A stretch of 8,371 bases of DNA from Pseudomonadota bacterium (GTDB lineage: Bacteria > Pseudomonadota > Gammaproteobacteria > Steroidobacterales > Woeseiaceae), in NCBI GenBank assembly GCA_022565135.1, contig JADFKA010000066.1:1-8371 (forward strand), in the 5' to 3' direction. Below the pieces are notes generated by a model. That model searched no databases. It saw only the letters and a list, made by a program, of their open reading frames with translations, and was not told where the DNA came from. Below are positions 1-7,444 of the stretch, piece after piece. The translations under genes and the position numbers were made by a program. How positions within the stretch are numbered: position 1 is the stretch's first letter; the number at the start of each line of letters is the position of its first letter.

Positions 1-1209
1 TGTAATTTGCACGCCATCAACATAAACCGAAGCATCAGGATCGGTTCGTCCAGTCAATCTCCAGATGCCAGCCACCACGGCATCGGCTGGTGGATCAAGG
101 TGTAGCTCGGGTGCCTCAAGATCCTGCAGCACGCGAATTCGGTGAATAGGGCTATTCGAGCTTTGCGCCCAGGCGACTCGGCTGCGAACGTACCAATAAT
201 ACGTTCCGGCCCCGAGGGCCCCGTGTGTAAAAGATGTGCCCACGACATCGTCATCTACAAGCCGATTGGAAAAAGCAGGGTCGCGTGCAATGACGATGTG
301 ATAGCGATCGGCCCGTTCGACCGAGGTCCAGTTGAATCGAATTTTCTGCGGTACATTCCGATAACTGACAACCGTATTGTTACCGGGACCGATTCCTGTC
401 GGTGCCGACGGCAGTTTGCTGACGCGCAGACGAGTACCTATAGAATCTATGGTGATGGATTCGTAGGCACTTATTGTTACGCGCTGACCGTCGCGTCCTA
501 CTATTTCAGCTATGCCGCTGAGCAGATTTAGCGTAGTTGATCGATCCGCATTAACCGTAATTCGAAAATTAACTTCGTCGCCGGGATTCTGCGCCATAAG
601 CATTACGTCGCTGTTGGGCAAATTGACGCCGAACCGAAAGCGTGAATTATCATCGCCGGATAATGTTCCTGACAATTCACCATCGACCATGATCAGGATG
701 GACTCCTGGCTATTCAGAAAAGGGTCTGTCTGCTGACGACCGAAGACGATCAGGGAGTTTTCGCCGATAGTCAGCAAACTGCTATCGTTGATTTCCAGCG
801 ACGCCGTGGATCGGGAAAACGTCTGCACCGCATCATTCTGCACAAATTTGTCACCGAGTTGCGCAGTGTTCCATGCCAATGACCTGCCGCCGCGTCTCTG
901 TACACGCCGTGAAATACTAACGATCTTAGCCGCAAAGAGTTGTGAGGTGTTGGATGCCTGGGTATCGATTCTGAGATCGATATTTTCTGCATCGCGGGTG
1001 TCACCAAACCAGTCTTCCTGTCGCTCACCGACTAAAGCGCTGCCTTCGGGAAAGTACACGCCGATCAGCACAGACAGGAACGCGATGAAAATAACGACAG
1101 AGCTTCCGACCAGGCCGATTTCCGTCAGCCATACAAATACCTTCCGCCGCCGCTCATTGCCAGACTCGTGGCTGTCCTGAGTATTCTGTTGGTTTTCCTT
1201 TTTCATCAT
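1..1209 (-). CDS. FecR-domain, Fn3-like, membrane-anchored protein (3' end outside window)
   Basis: An open frame of 403 codons with no stop runs off the left edge, so the C-terminus is missing. A charged, basic N-terminus (about residues 1-23) precedes one hydrophobic segment (about 24-53), which predicts an inner-membrane anchor with the rest in the periplasm. Residues about 115-255 resemble a FecR domain: LGDKF, then STASLEINDSSLLTIGENS, then a return strand near GRDGQRVTISAYESI. Residues about 287-360 look like a fibronectin-III/Ig fold (RFNWTSVERADRYHI, GTYYWYVRSR). From about 366 an Ig-like repeat begins (GRTDPDASVYVDG), similar to two repeats in the upstream giant protein. The start is the first of two adjacent ATGs (1209, 1206), with AGGA 6 bases upstream inside the preceding stop. 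No anti-sigma N-domain or sigma-factor gene is visible, so a ferric-citrate-type signalling role is not supported. It is more likely a structural or carbohydrate/peptidoglycan-facing partner of the same envelope system. Confidence 0.85.
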   Translation of the reverse strand, partial: MMKKENQQNTQDSHESGNERRRKVFVWLTEIGLVGSSVVIFIAFLSVLIGVYFPEGSALVGERQEDWFGDTRDAENIDLRIDTQASNTSQLFAAKIVSISRRVQRRGGRSLAWNTAQLGDKFVQNDAVQTFSRSTASLEINDSSLLTIGENSLIVFGRQQTDPFLNSQESILIMVDGELSGTLSGDDNSRFRFGVNLPNSDVMLMAQNPGDEVNFRITVNADRSTTLNLLSGIAEIVGRDGQRVTISAYESITIDSIGTRLRVSKLPSAPTGIGPGNNTVVSYRNVPQKIRFNWTSVERADRYHIVIARDPAFSNRLVDDDVVGTSFTHGALGAGTYYWYVRSRVAWAQSSNSPIHRIRVLQDLEAPELHLDPPADAVVAGIWRLTGRTDPDASVYVDGVQIT

Positions 1210-1215
1210 CTCAAT

Positions 1216-1219
1216 TCCT
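1216..1219 (-). promoter_or_regulatory. Ribosome binding site of the FecR-domain gene
   Basis: AGGA lies 6 bases before the first ATG at 1209 and overlaps the TAG stop of the giant gene (1220-1218). This arrangement favours translational coupling between the two genes. The spacing suits the first ATG of the double start better than the second. Confidence 0.6.
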
Positions 1220-4200
1220 AGTATTGACCCTGAATGCGCAGGAACCAGCCGTATTCTGAGTAATCACTGTCAAACCGGAGATCGCTGGAAAACTCGGTGA
1301 AGTTGTAACCAACACCAAGACCGACGTGATCCAGTCCGTTCCACATGACTTCTCCGAGCCACCCTGATCGGTCGTCATGCGCCTCTTTTTGTTGGAGGCG
1401 CCTGTACTCGGTGCCGAGCGTGAACTTCCGGGGCAGCCGGATGTTCAGGCGCTGGATACTCAGAGACGTATTGGTTTCCAAATCGGCCAGTTGCTCCAAT
1501 TTCGTTAGTTTTGTTTTCAACGCATGCTTGCCAACCCACTCAATGTTGCGGGTAAGCTGCAAAGACCAGTCGGCCGAAATTAAATCAGAGGTGCTGTCGT
1601 CGTAGCGATTATCCTGTTGCGTCTGAGTAGCCTCACTATCGAGACGGGTCAGTTTGAACAATACGTTCCAGCGATCATGCTCCGTTGGGCGAATCGCGAA
1701 TCCGATGCTGGCCTCCTCGAAACTTGTCGATTGGTCCGGTGACAGGAGGTCGTCGCTGTTGCTCAAGCGATATTCGCCAATCATCGTGAAGCCGGATGAC
1801 AGTCTGAGTTCGCCATAGTTGAACGATGCGAATTGGTCCAGCGTTATCGAGCCGCGTTGGCGGCGCACTTCATTGCGCGTGCTCAACTTAATGCCATTGC
1901 GGTCGTAGCTCATGCCACCGATAACGGCGAGTTGTTCATTCTCACTTGCTGCGCCGAGCTGTTGTGTTGCCTGCTCTCCGGATATCAGTAATGTCAATCC
2001 TTCAGTGATTCGCCAGTCTCGGCGAATCCCGGCAATCGAACGCAAGCCACGTTGCTGACCAGAGTGGTCCCATTGATATTCTGTATACACAGCGCCTCCC
2101 GAACCAAAAGGTGCCTCCGCGCCAACAAGTGTCTTGGTACCGGAATCAACCGAGCGCAATTCGGGCGTGATCTGCTGCGCGTAGAGCCGGCCATAGGGTG
2201 TATCCCAGGTTGCACCTCCCTGCCATGCATCTCCGTCGGGGCCGAATACATACCGTGCAGTCAACGATATGTTTTCACGCAGTGCGTATTCCATCGTAGC
2301 GGCAGACTGAGGTTTGACATTCCCGGATATCGCCTGCTGATGTTCAAGAGAGGCGATTAACTGCTCGGTCCACTGATACGATGCTCGCATGGCAGCAAGG
2401 GAACCGCTCAGCGCGGCATCGCTGAATGATCTGTCCTGAATTTCTGCTTCCAGGCTGATTTTTTCACGCTGATGTCGCCAACCCAACATGGATTGCGTTG
2501 CGGACATGGTCTGGCCTATTTGTTGGTCGTCAATTCGCATTACGAACGAATTGCGGTCGTCCATATTGTAGGTAAACGCGGCACCAAACTGCTTGTCTCC
2601 ATCAATAGAGAAGTTACCGTTGGATACGAAACCGGCGTACAGGTTTTTGTAGTAGGCATTACCGAGAAACTGACCGGGTTTGCTGAACCATTCGCCAATG
2701 TCAAACTCTGCACCCAGTTTGAATGCGCTGCCTTCCTGCAAGGCAGCCGTTGAGACCTGAGCAAATTGCAGGCCGCCGTCGTTGCTGCGATAGACCATTG
2801 AATCGCTGCCCACAGATCGAGCAAATTCGGCGACGAGACGTGTCGCGCCTATGCGGATTTCAGCATTGACACCGTCCAGAGTGTATTGGCTACTGATGCG
2901 ATCGTCTTCGATGTGCGAAACGCCAAGGGTCAGTTGACCGTCCGCAAAACGCGAGCGCAGGCGCACACCCTGGACTCCTGCACTCAGACCGGTGACAGGC
3001 GTTTCGTAATTGACCTGGATCGTTATCGGATTGCCACGTAGCATATTGGCGCCGATCAGACTGCCGTCATCGATGACGCTCGACACCGGTCGCCGGAACC
3101 AGATTCGACCTTCGCGGTACTTGATGTCGTAGTCCACATTTCGCTGTTGCGTGATCCGTTGCAGCAGCATTCCGGTAAGTTGATCGCGTACCAGTAGTGT
3201 GACCTGCTCACTGCCCTCGATGATGTCGGTATGGCTGAGGAAATATAGCGAGCCGCCAGTTCCCGCGATTTCGTCTCGAACAGGCGCCTGGTCGACCTTG
3301 GCGACGAAGACTTCGAGTTCCATTTTAGACTCGCCGTCAGTTGTTTTACGAGTCGAATTATATTCAGCGCGCAATCCGTGCAGCGTACGTTGATAGGTCG
3401 TGAGCTCGGCGTCATTGAAACTCAACGCGTAATTTCCGACCACCATTTCCAGCTGTTCTCCTTCAAGGGCAAGATACAGTTTGCTCTGGCTGTCAGTATC
3501 GTAGACGAGTGTACTGTCGTCGCCGTAAACCGGGTAAACGGTATCTGGGTCGATATTCGTAATGAGCCGCTCGTTCTCGAGCGCACCGAAATCGCTGAAC
3601 ATCTCACCAATTTCGCTGGCGCCGGTGTCATACGCAGCGGTAATAAGGTACTTACCGAGCACTGTGCCTTTGAGGTAAAGTGCGACCCGGCCCTCGGTTT
3701 TTACTTCATCGAATGCGTCCGCACCGGCGGCCTGTAAATTGCCTTCGCGTCGAATCTGACTGATCTTGGCATCGGCCAGCGCCATGATGAACAACGGTGC
3801 GTCGGCGAACATTACTTCGCGTTTGATTTCGCCAGAGAATCCTTGTGGGTCAGTTACCCGGACAGTAATCAGGTTTTGACCCGGTTCAAGTTTCACAGTA
3901 GCGGAGAATCGACCGTTATCGATCACCTCGACAAGCTGATTGTTGATAGCAACCGTGTTGCCGGGATCGGTGTAACCCGGCACAACCAGATTGTGGCCAC
4001 GCATGGGCGCGCCGCCCGGCGGTAGCTGCAACACAAGATTCGGTACCGGTGCAACCGCCAAAATGGGAGTCCCATTTTCACTGGTGCTGACGACGAGTTG
4101 AATGTCGGCGTAACGTATCAGCCCGTTCGGGTGTCTTACGCTCACGACGAAACTATTGTCACCCTCTACGAGCCGCAACTGCGCCTGGAACAGACCAGCC

Positions 4201-6572
4201 GAATCAAGCTCGACCAGGGTGTTGTCCATTCTGACGGTATTGCCCAGGTCGGTCTGGCCAACAAAACGATAGTAGTACGCGGCGTCCCTTACTTCCTGGC
4301 TTGGATCCGAATGGCGCGGATCGTCGGCTGCGAATGTTCTGTATTCAATTTCATTGAGCGCGAAAAGTTGAATGCTCGGCATGGCGATTTCGGTGTCAAT
4401 ACTGCGGCCAAGTCCATCGGTCAATTGCAAATGGACGGTAGGCGAGTCGCTGGTCTGGAGTATTGTCGTGAACTGCCCTAGTGAATCGAGCGCCATATCC
4501 AGGCCGTTCATCGCGGCGCGTAGCTCGGAGGTGCGAGTCTCGTACATGCGAGCGCGTTCGACCTCGGTCAAATCACCGGCAATTTCCACACGCCGATTGA
4601 GTTGACGGCCAACGGCTGTGTCGTTGCTCGCAACCGGCCTCTCTTCGCCGAAACCGGCGATTAGGAATCGTCCTGGCTCCAGTTCGTGTTCTTGCACGAG
4701 AAATTCGTATGCGGATCTTGCGCGGGCTTCCGAAAGAACCTGATTATCGGCGTGGGACCCGACGGCATCGGTATGTCCATAGATCCGGATCGTCTCGTTG
4801 GGATGCTCGTGCATTATCTTGGCTGTATTGGTTAACAGGTCCATGGCCTGGCGTGTCAGCACCGCCGAACCCGTAATAAAGGCGCCACCACGAAGTTGGA
4901 GCGAAATTTTCTTTATGCGGTTGACACCAAACATGTGTCTTGCGCTGGTGACATGCGCGTCGGCAGATTCGATTTCGAGTTGATAGAAATACACGTAGCC
5001 TGCCAGCAGCAGTTCGCGAATTTCTCTGGCATCGTCCCACTGCACTCGATCTGGTAGTGTGCCGACACCGCTAAGGTGTTTGATGACAACGTCATCGTCG
5101 CGCCAGATTTTCAGGCTCCATCGTTTCACGGTGTTCGAATTGGCCGGCGCTCGAATCGAGAATTGCAGCGGCTCGACTTCGCCATCCTCACCGAGATGAA
5201 TAATCGAGTTCGCGTCGGCATTGACGAGCTTGGCGTCGCCGTTGGCGATGCTCAATATTACGCCATTGACAATAAGGCTCAGATCGCTGGCGCTACCGAC
5301 CACCTTGTCGGGCAGTATCGCCACGTCTTTTTCAATCTTCAGGCCATAGGCGCCGTCGGCACCGATACTCTCGCTCTCGTATTTGTAGCTGACGCCGAAG
5401 TTGGCTTTTGCCAGCAATCCCGGCGTTACACTGAGGACCTGTCTTTCGCCGGTGGTGGCGCGGGCGTTGCCGGAAATTCGCGGCAAATTGATCTTGAGCA
5501 TTCTCTGCCCCGGTTTAATCGCCGGGAAGTGATAGCGGCCATGCGTGTCGGTCAATGCATAGACACCACTGTCCAACACCACCATAGCGCCGGCGATGCC
5601 TTCTTCACCAGGGTCCAGCCAGCCATCGCCGTCCTTGTCGTGAAAGACCTTGCCAATCACTGTGCCGAGATCGAAAACCGGATCGGACGTGATCTCGAGT
5701 TCGGCGCTGGCTGCTTGAGAGATCGTACAGGTATCGCACACGTCCACCGCAACCGCAGTATTCGAGTAACTTCCGACGTTGGCGCCAGCGCCGACGACCA
5801 TCGAATAGCTCAGAGTGTGATAGCCACCCTCACCGGGATCGGCAACACCGTTGCCATTGGTGTCGACGAGAGGTGACACGTCGCCGATGTCGAATATCAT
5901 GGGTGGTCCGGCGACCGGGTCAGAAATTACGGAGCCGTCAAGTCGGGCCGTGCCATCAATAAGCCCTAAAATCGGTGCAGCCGCATCGAAGATACGCACA
6001 TTGCTTAACGTGCCTGCGCTCGTATTTCGAATGACGACCGTATAGGTCACAATGTCGCCGATTGTTGCCCGATCCGGGCTGACTGATTTCGTCAGTTGCA
6101 AGATATCGCCGCGCGTGAATACAACATCGGGCTGATCGTCAAGTAATACGTTTTCAGCAACATCGGTTGCGAGAATTTGTGACACACCGACATTGACTGA
6201 TCGAATTTCACCGGTGGTTACGCCATTGATATCGGTAGCGGCAATCGGTTGCGTGACAACATCCAGCACGCCCTGACTCGACGCGAGTGTCACGAAACGA
6301 CCCGGGAGTGGCAGATTATTGCCATCTCGAAGAGTCACAGTAATCGTGCTGAACGCGATACCGTCTGCAAAAACGATTGCCGGATTGACGGTTACTGTCG
6401 AGTTTGCGGCATTGACAATGGTCGCCTTGTTCAGCGTTACCGTTGCCTGAGACAGATCAAGACTCGAACCGTCGAGTTCGCCTGTCGTGGAATTCTGTAT
6501 AAGCTGCGCGCCAGCTATGCCTGGCAATAGCACGCAGATTGCGAAAATCAGTTGATGGATGAGGCGCCGCAT
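1218..6572 (-). CDS. Giant composite outer-membrane protein: Ig, DUF11, SdrD_B-like, OmpA_C and beta-barrel
   Basis: This 1784-residue exported protein has a signal peptide at 1-22 (cleavage at AGA|Q). Domains in order: invasin/Big_1-like Ig (about 46-153); DUF11 (about 158-295; LTKSVSPDRATIGDIVTYTV); SdrD_B/CarboxypepD_reg-like (about 302-395; TDTHGRYHFPAIKPGQ); OmpA_C (about 555-665); two glucodextranase-B-like Ig repeats (about 765-829, 860-922); a conserved beta-rich module (about 955-1195; EGSEQVTLLVRD, VDYDIKYREGRIWF); and about 590 residues of amphipathic strands ending in FLRIQGQY, as expected of a BAM-inserted barrel with a terminal aromatic. The OmpA domain keeps the peptidoglycan-binding pair D602 (GHTD) and R617 (LSEARA), 15 residues apart as in E. 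coli OmpA. The mature protein has only two cysteines (C279, C282). The start ATG overlaps the upstream TGA, and GAGGG lies 7 bases upstream. The role is inferred: an outer-membrane anchor or exporter fixed to peptidoglycan. The substrate is unknown. Confidence 0.9.
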   Translation of the reverse strand: MRRLIHQLIFAICVLLPGIAGAQLIQNSTTGELDGSSLDLSQATVTLNKATIVNAANSTVTVNPAIVFADGIAFSTITVTLRDGNNLPLPGRFVTLASSQGVLDVVTQPIAATDINGVTTGEIRSVNVGVSQILATDVAENVLLDDQPDVVFTRGDILQLTKSVSPDRATIGDIVTYTVVIRNTSAGTLSNVRIFDAAAPILGLIDGTARLDGSVISDPVAGPPMIFDIGDVSPLVDTNGNGVADPGEGGYHTLSYSMVVGAGANVGSYSNTAVAVDVCDTCTISQAASAELEITSDPVFDLGTVIGKVFHDKDGDGWLDPGEEGIAGAMVVLDSGVYALTDTHGRYHFPAIKPGQRMLKINLPRISGNARATTGERQVLSVTPGLLAKANFGVSYKYESESIGADGAYGLKIEKDVAILPDKVVGSASDLSLIVNGVILSIANGDAKLVNADANSIIHLGEDGEVEPLQFSIRAPANSNTVKRWSLKIWRDDDVVIKHLSGVGTLPDRVQWDDAREIRELLLAGYVYFYQLEIESADAHVTSARHMFGVNRIKKISLQLRGGAFITGSAVLTRQAMDLLTNTAKIMHEHPNETIRIYGHTDAVGSHADNQVLSEARARSAYEFLVQEHELEPGRFLIAGFGEERPVASNDTAVGRQLNRRVEIAGDLTEVERARMYETRTSELRAAMNGLDMALDSLGQFTTILQTSDSPTVHLQLTDGLGRSIDTEIAMPSIQLFALNEIEYRTFAADDPRHSDPSQEVRDAAYYYRFVGQTDLGNTVRMDNTLVELDSAGLFQAQLRLVEGDNSFVVSVRHPNGLIRYADIQLVVSTSENGTPILAVAPVPNLVLQLPPGGAPMRGHNLVVPGYTDPGNTVAINNQLVEVIDNGRFSATVKLEPGQNLITVRVTDPQGFSGEIKREVMFADAPLFIMALADAKISQIRREGNLQAAGADAFDEVKTEGRVALYLKGTVLGKYLITAAYDTGASEIGEMFSDFGALENERLITNIDPDTVYPVYGDDSTLVYDTDSQSKLYLALEGEQLEMVVGNYALSFNDAELTTYQRTLHGLRAEYNSTRKTTDGESKMELEVFVAKVDQAPVRDEIAGTGGSLYFLSHTDIIEGSEQVTLLVRDQLTGMLLQRITQQRNVDYDIKYREGRIWFRRPVSSVIDDGSLIGANMLRGNPITIQVNYETPVTGLSAGVQGVRLRSRFADGQLTLGVSHIEDDRISSQYTLDGVNAEIRIGATRLVAEFARSVGSDSMVYRSNDGGLQFAQVSTAALQEGSAFKLGAEFDIGEWFSKPGQFLGNAYYKNLYAGFVSNGNFSIDGDKQFGAAFTYNMDDRNSFVMRIDDQQIGQTMSATQSMLGWRHQREKISLEAEIQDRSFSDAALSGSLAAMRASYQWTEQLIASLEHQQAISGNVKPQSAATMEYALRENISLTARYVFGPDGDAWQGGATWDTPYGRLYAQQITPELRSVDSGTKTLVGAEAPFGSGGAVYTEYQWDHSGQQRGLRSIAGIRRDWRITEGLTLLISGEQATQQLGAASENEQLAVIGGMSYDRNGIKLSTRNEVRRQRGSITLDQFASFNYGELRLSSGFTMIGEYRLSNSDDLLSPDQSTSFEEASIGFAIRPTEHDRWNVLFKLTRLDSEATQTQQDNRYDDSTSDLISADWSLQLTRNIEWVGKHALKTKLTKLEQLADLETNTSLSIQRLNIRLPRKFTLGTEYRRLQQKEAHDDRSGWLGEVMWNGLDHVGLGVGYNFTEFSSDLRFDSDYSEYGWFLRIQGQY
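3807..3995 (-). repeat. Second glucodextranase-B-like Ig repeat within the giant protein
   Basis: Residues about 860-922 of the giant protein. The pattern is GYTDPGNTVAINNQLVEV, then GRFSATVKLEPGQNLITVRV, then a closing strand. It aligns with the repeat at 765-829 on G-x-TD-x-GNTV, the N-x-LVE turn, G-x-F and the L-x-x-G-x-N-x-x-x-V-x-V strand. Such modules are typically rigid spacers or carbohydrate-associated Ig folds. Confidence 0.65.
4086..4280 (-). repeat. First glucodextranase-B-like Ig repeat within the giant protein
   Basis: Residues about 765-829 of the giant protein, starting GQTDLGNTVRMDNTLVEL and continuing through GLFQAQLRLVEGDNSFVVSV. It shares the glycine, TD, GNTV and LVE positions with the second copy and, more distantly, with the C-terminal part of the FecR-domain protein (GRTDPDASVYVDG). 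Confidence 0.65.
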
Positions 6573-7213
6573 CAGTTAACCCTCACCCGGAATCGAATTG
6601 CCCATTGCGTCTGGGCGGGTATTTGCAGTGGCAAATTAATTTGCCCGGTCACTTCACCAACACTTATATGATCGTCGCTGGCGGGACCTCCGCTATCGAC
6701 AATAGATGCTTCGTCGTCTGCTCCACCGACAGCGTCTGTCAGTGGTGTCCAGACGCCTGCCCAGCGAGTGGCCGCATTTGAGCCGCTCGCCACAGTCGTC
6801 GATTCCAGACTATTGGGAACATAAGTAAATTGGGTCTCGTTTATCGCGTCTTCAATCGTCAGGCGATAGGCGAGGAAGTCGGTTGTGTTGTCTATGTAAA
6901 GTACGAAGTAAATTTCCTGGTCGAAAGCAACGTCTGCCGCTGGAGCCAGTACCGTGCCTGCAAGGTCTCGAGCTTCTTTGACCAACGCCAATTGAACAGA
7001 GTTGATCTCTATCTGTGCCGTTCCTGTGCCATCACCGCCGATGACCGTACCGTTATCGATGCCGTTGATTCCGGCTGTTGCGGAGTTGGTGGCCGCGTAA
7101 AGGCTTGTCGGTCCGCAGGCGAACCAACATAACAGCGTGATCCACGCTATCGATTTGCGGTATTTGCGAGTCAAAGCATTGGCTTTATCGGGAAGCAGAA
7201 GTGACGCACGCAT
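6572..7213 (-). CDS. Small exported DUF11-like protein, upstream partner of the giant barrel protein
   Basis: From the ATG at 7213 this encodes 213 residues. A basic stretch (TRKYRKS) and hydrophobic core (IAWITLLCWFACG) end in SLYA|ATNS, a signal peptide that leaves about 173 mature residues. The mature part resembles a single DUF11-type beta-sandwich: LALVKEA, then IYFVLYIDN, then LTIEDAINETQFTYVPNS, closing with the strand WAIRFRVRV. The same landmarks occur in the upstream 198-residue protein (LTLYKRA, FMIYTNN, LSIEDVLDPLFVYQAG), so the two are paralogues. Unlike that protein, the mature part has no cysteines. The start is uncertain: the frame is open back to a TTG at 7363, but that extension is basic, tryptophan-rich and matches nothing. 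A TTG at 7174 would give a more typical 27-residue signal peptide. None of the three has a good Shine-Dalgarno. The stop overlaps the start of the giant gene, suggesting a functional pair. Likely a surface or periplasmic subunit; exact role unknown. Confidence 0.8.
   Translation of the reverse strand: MRASLLLPDKANALTRKYRKSIAWITLLCWFACGPTSLYAATNSATAGINGIDNGTVIGGDGTGTAQIEINSVQLALVKEARDLAGTVLAPAADVAFDQEIYFVLYIDNTTDFLAYRLTIEDAINETQFTYVPNSLESTTVASGSNAATRWAGVWTPLTDAVGGADDEASIVDSGGPASDDHISVGEVTGQINLPLQIPAQTQWAIRFRVRVN
6580..6584 (-). promoter_or_regulatory. Ribosome binding site of the giant outer-membrane protein gene
   Basis: GAGGG lies inside the last codons of the upstream gene, 7 bases before the ATG at 6572. 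Together with the one-base stop/start overlap (TGATG, 6574-6570) it supports this start and suggests coupled translation of the two genes. Confidence 0.7.
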
Positions 7214-7220
7214 CAACGCC

Positions 7221-7236
7221 GCAGGTTTGCACCTGC
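7221..7236 (-). promoter_or_regulatory. Hairpin with GCAA tetraloop just before the 7213 ATG
   Basis: The transcribed strand reads GCAGGT-GCAA-ACCTGC: a perfect 6-bp stem closed by a GNRA-type loop. Four more outer pairs (7214-7217 with 7237-7240) are possible across a three-base bulge. It ends 8 bases before the chosen ATG and buries the only AGG-like motif nearby, so it could restrict initiation of the second small protein. Confidence 0.45.
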
Positions 7237-7301
7237 GTTGCAGACTGGGTGGCCATCTTCCTCGCGACGACTCGGCGGCTTCACCGGGTTTCGACGCGTA
7301 T

Positions 7302-7326
7302 CGACGCCACCAAATCAGTGGTGTCG
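7302..7326 (-). other. Nine-pair hairpin with one mismatch in the intergenic gap
   Basis: CGACACCAC and GTGGCGTCG flank a 7-base loop. The stem pairs throughout except for one A-C opposition in the transcribed strand, which would be a G-T pair in the other strand. There is no T-run after it. Confidence 0.35.
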
Positions 7327-7372
7327 GCACCTTCAAGAGTATTGCGTTGTGCGTATCAAGCAATCACGCTGC

Positions 7373-7405
7373 GGCGGGCGGCGACCACAAGTGGCCGCGC
7401 CCGCC
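7373..7405 (-). other. Very stable GC-rich intergenic hairpin with CTTG loop
   Basis: The transcribed strand has an outer 8-bp stem (GGCGGGCG with CGCCCGCC), a single bulged base, then an inner stem (CGGCCA with TGGTCG, one G-U) closed by the loop CTTG, a known stable tetraloop class. It begins 40 bases after the stop of the 198-residue protein. No T-run follows, so it fits a 3'-end stabiliser or processing stop, or a REP-like palindrome, better than a terminator. Confidence 0.55.
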
Positions 7406-7416
7406 AGGCGTCATGT

Positions 7417-7434
7417 TTGAAACGGCAGTTTCAA
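7417..7434 (-). other. Small perfect hairpin after the stop of the 198-residue gene
   Basis: TTGAAAC-TGCC-GTTTCAA forms a perfect 7-bp stem with a 4-base loop, 10 bases beyond the TAA stop at 7447-7445. It is AT-rich and has no T-tract. It stands directly next to the much stronger hairpin at 7405-7373. Confidence 0.4.
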
Positions 7435-7444
7435 CGCTTTTCCC

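Larger units (their letters stand above)
7214..7444 (-). other. Structured untranslated gap between the two small DUF11-like genes
   Basis: No convincing gene is seen in these 231 bases. In the transcribed strand it can form at least four hairpins (7417-7434, 7373-7405, 7302-7326, 7221-7236). None is followed by a run of T, so they do not look like intrinsic terminators. The region probably remains part of one transcript and may serve in mRNA processing, stability or translational control. Confidence 0.5.

Noticed and set aside
142..531. Plus-strand open frame of 129 codons near the left edge
   Set aside because: It is antisense to the FecR-domain gene, whose continuous 403-codon frame with clear Fn3 and FecR features explains the region.
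1..1209. Frameshift or pseudogene in the left-edge gene
   Set aside because: The frame is uninterrupted for 403 codons and keeps consistent domain features; it is cut only by the window edge.
5076..5876. Long plus-strand open frame of 266 codons
   Set aside because: It lies wholly inside the giant minus-strand gene, has no ribosome site, and encodes no recognisable domain or signal. It is a shadow of the real frame.
7115..7132. Possible lipoprotein signal (LLCWFAC) in the same small protein
   Set aside because: Neither cysteine is preceded by a lipobox such as L-[AS]-[GA]-C. A standard signal peptidase I site (SLYA|A) follows.
7214..7363. N-terminal extension of the small DUF11-like protein from TTG 7363
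   Set aside because: It would put about 64 basic, tryptophan-rich residues before a normal signal peptide, and there is no ribosome site.
7373..7405. Strong GC-rich hairpin as an intrinsic terminator
   Set aside because: No T-run follows it in the transcribed direction, unlike the hairpin at 8107-8078.
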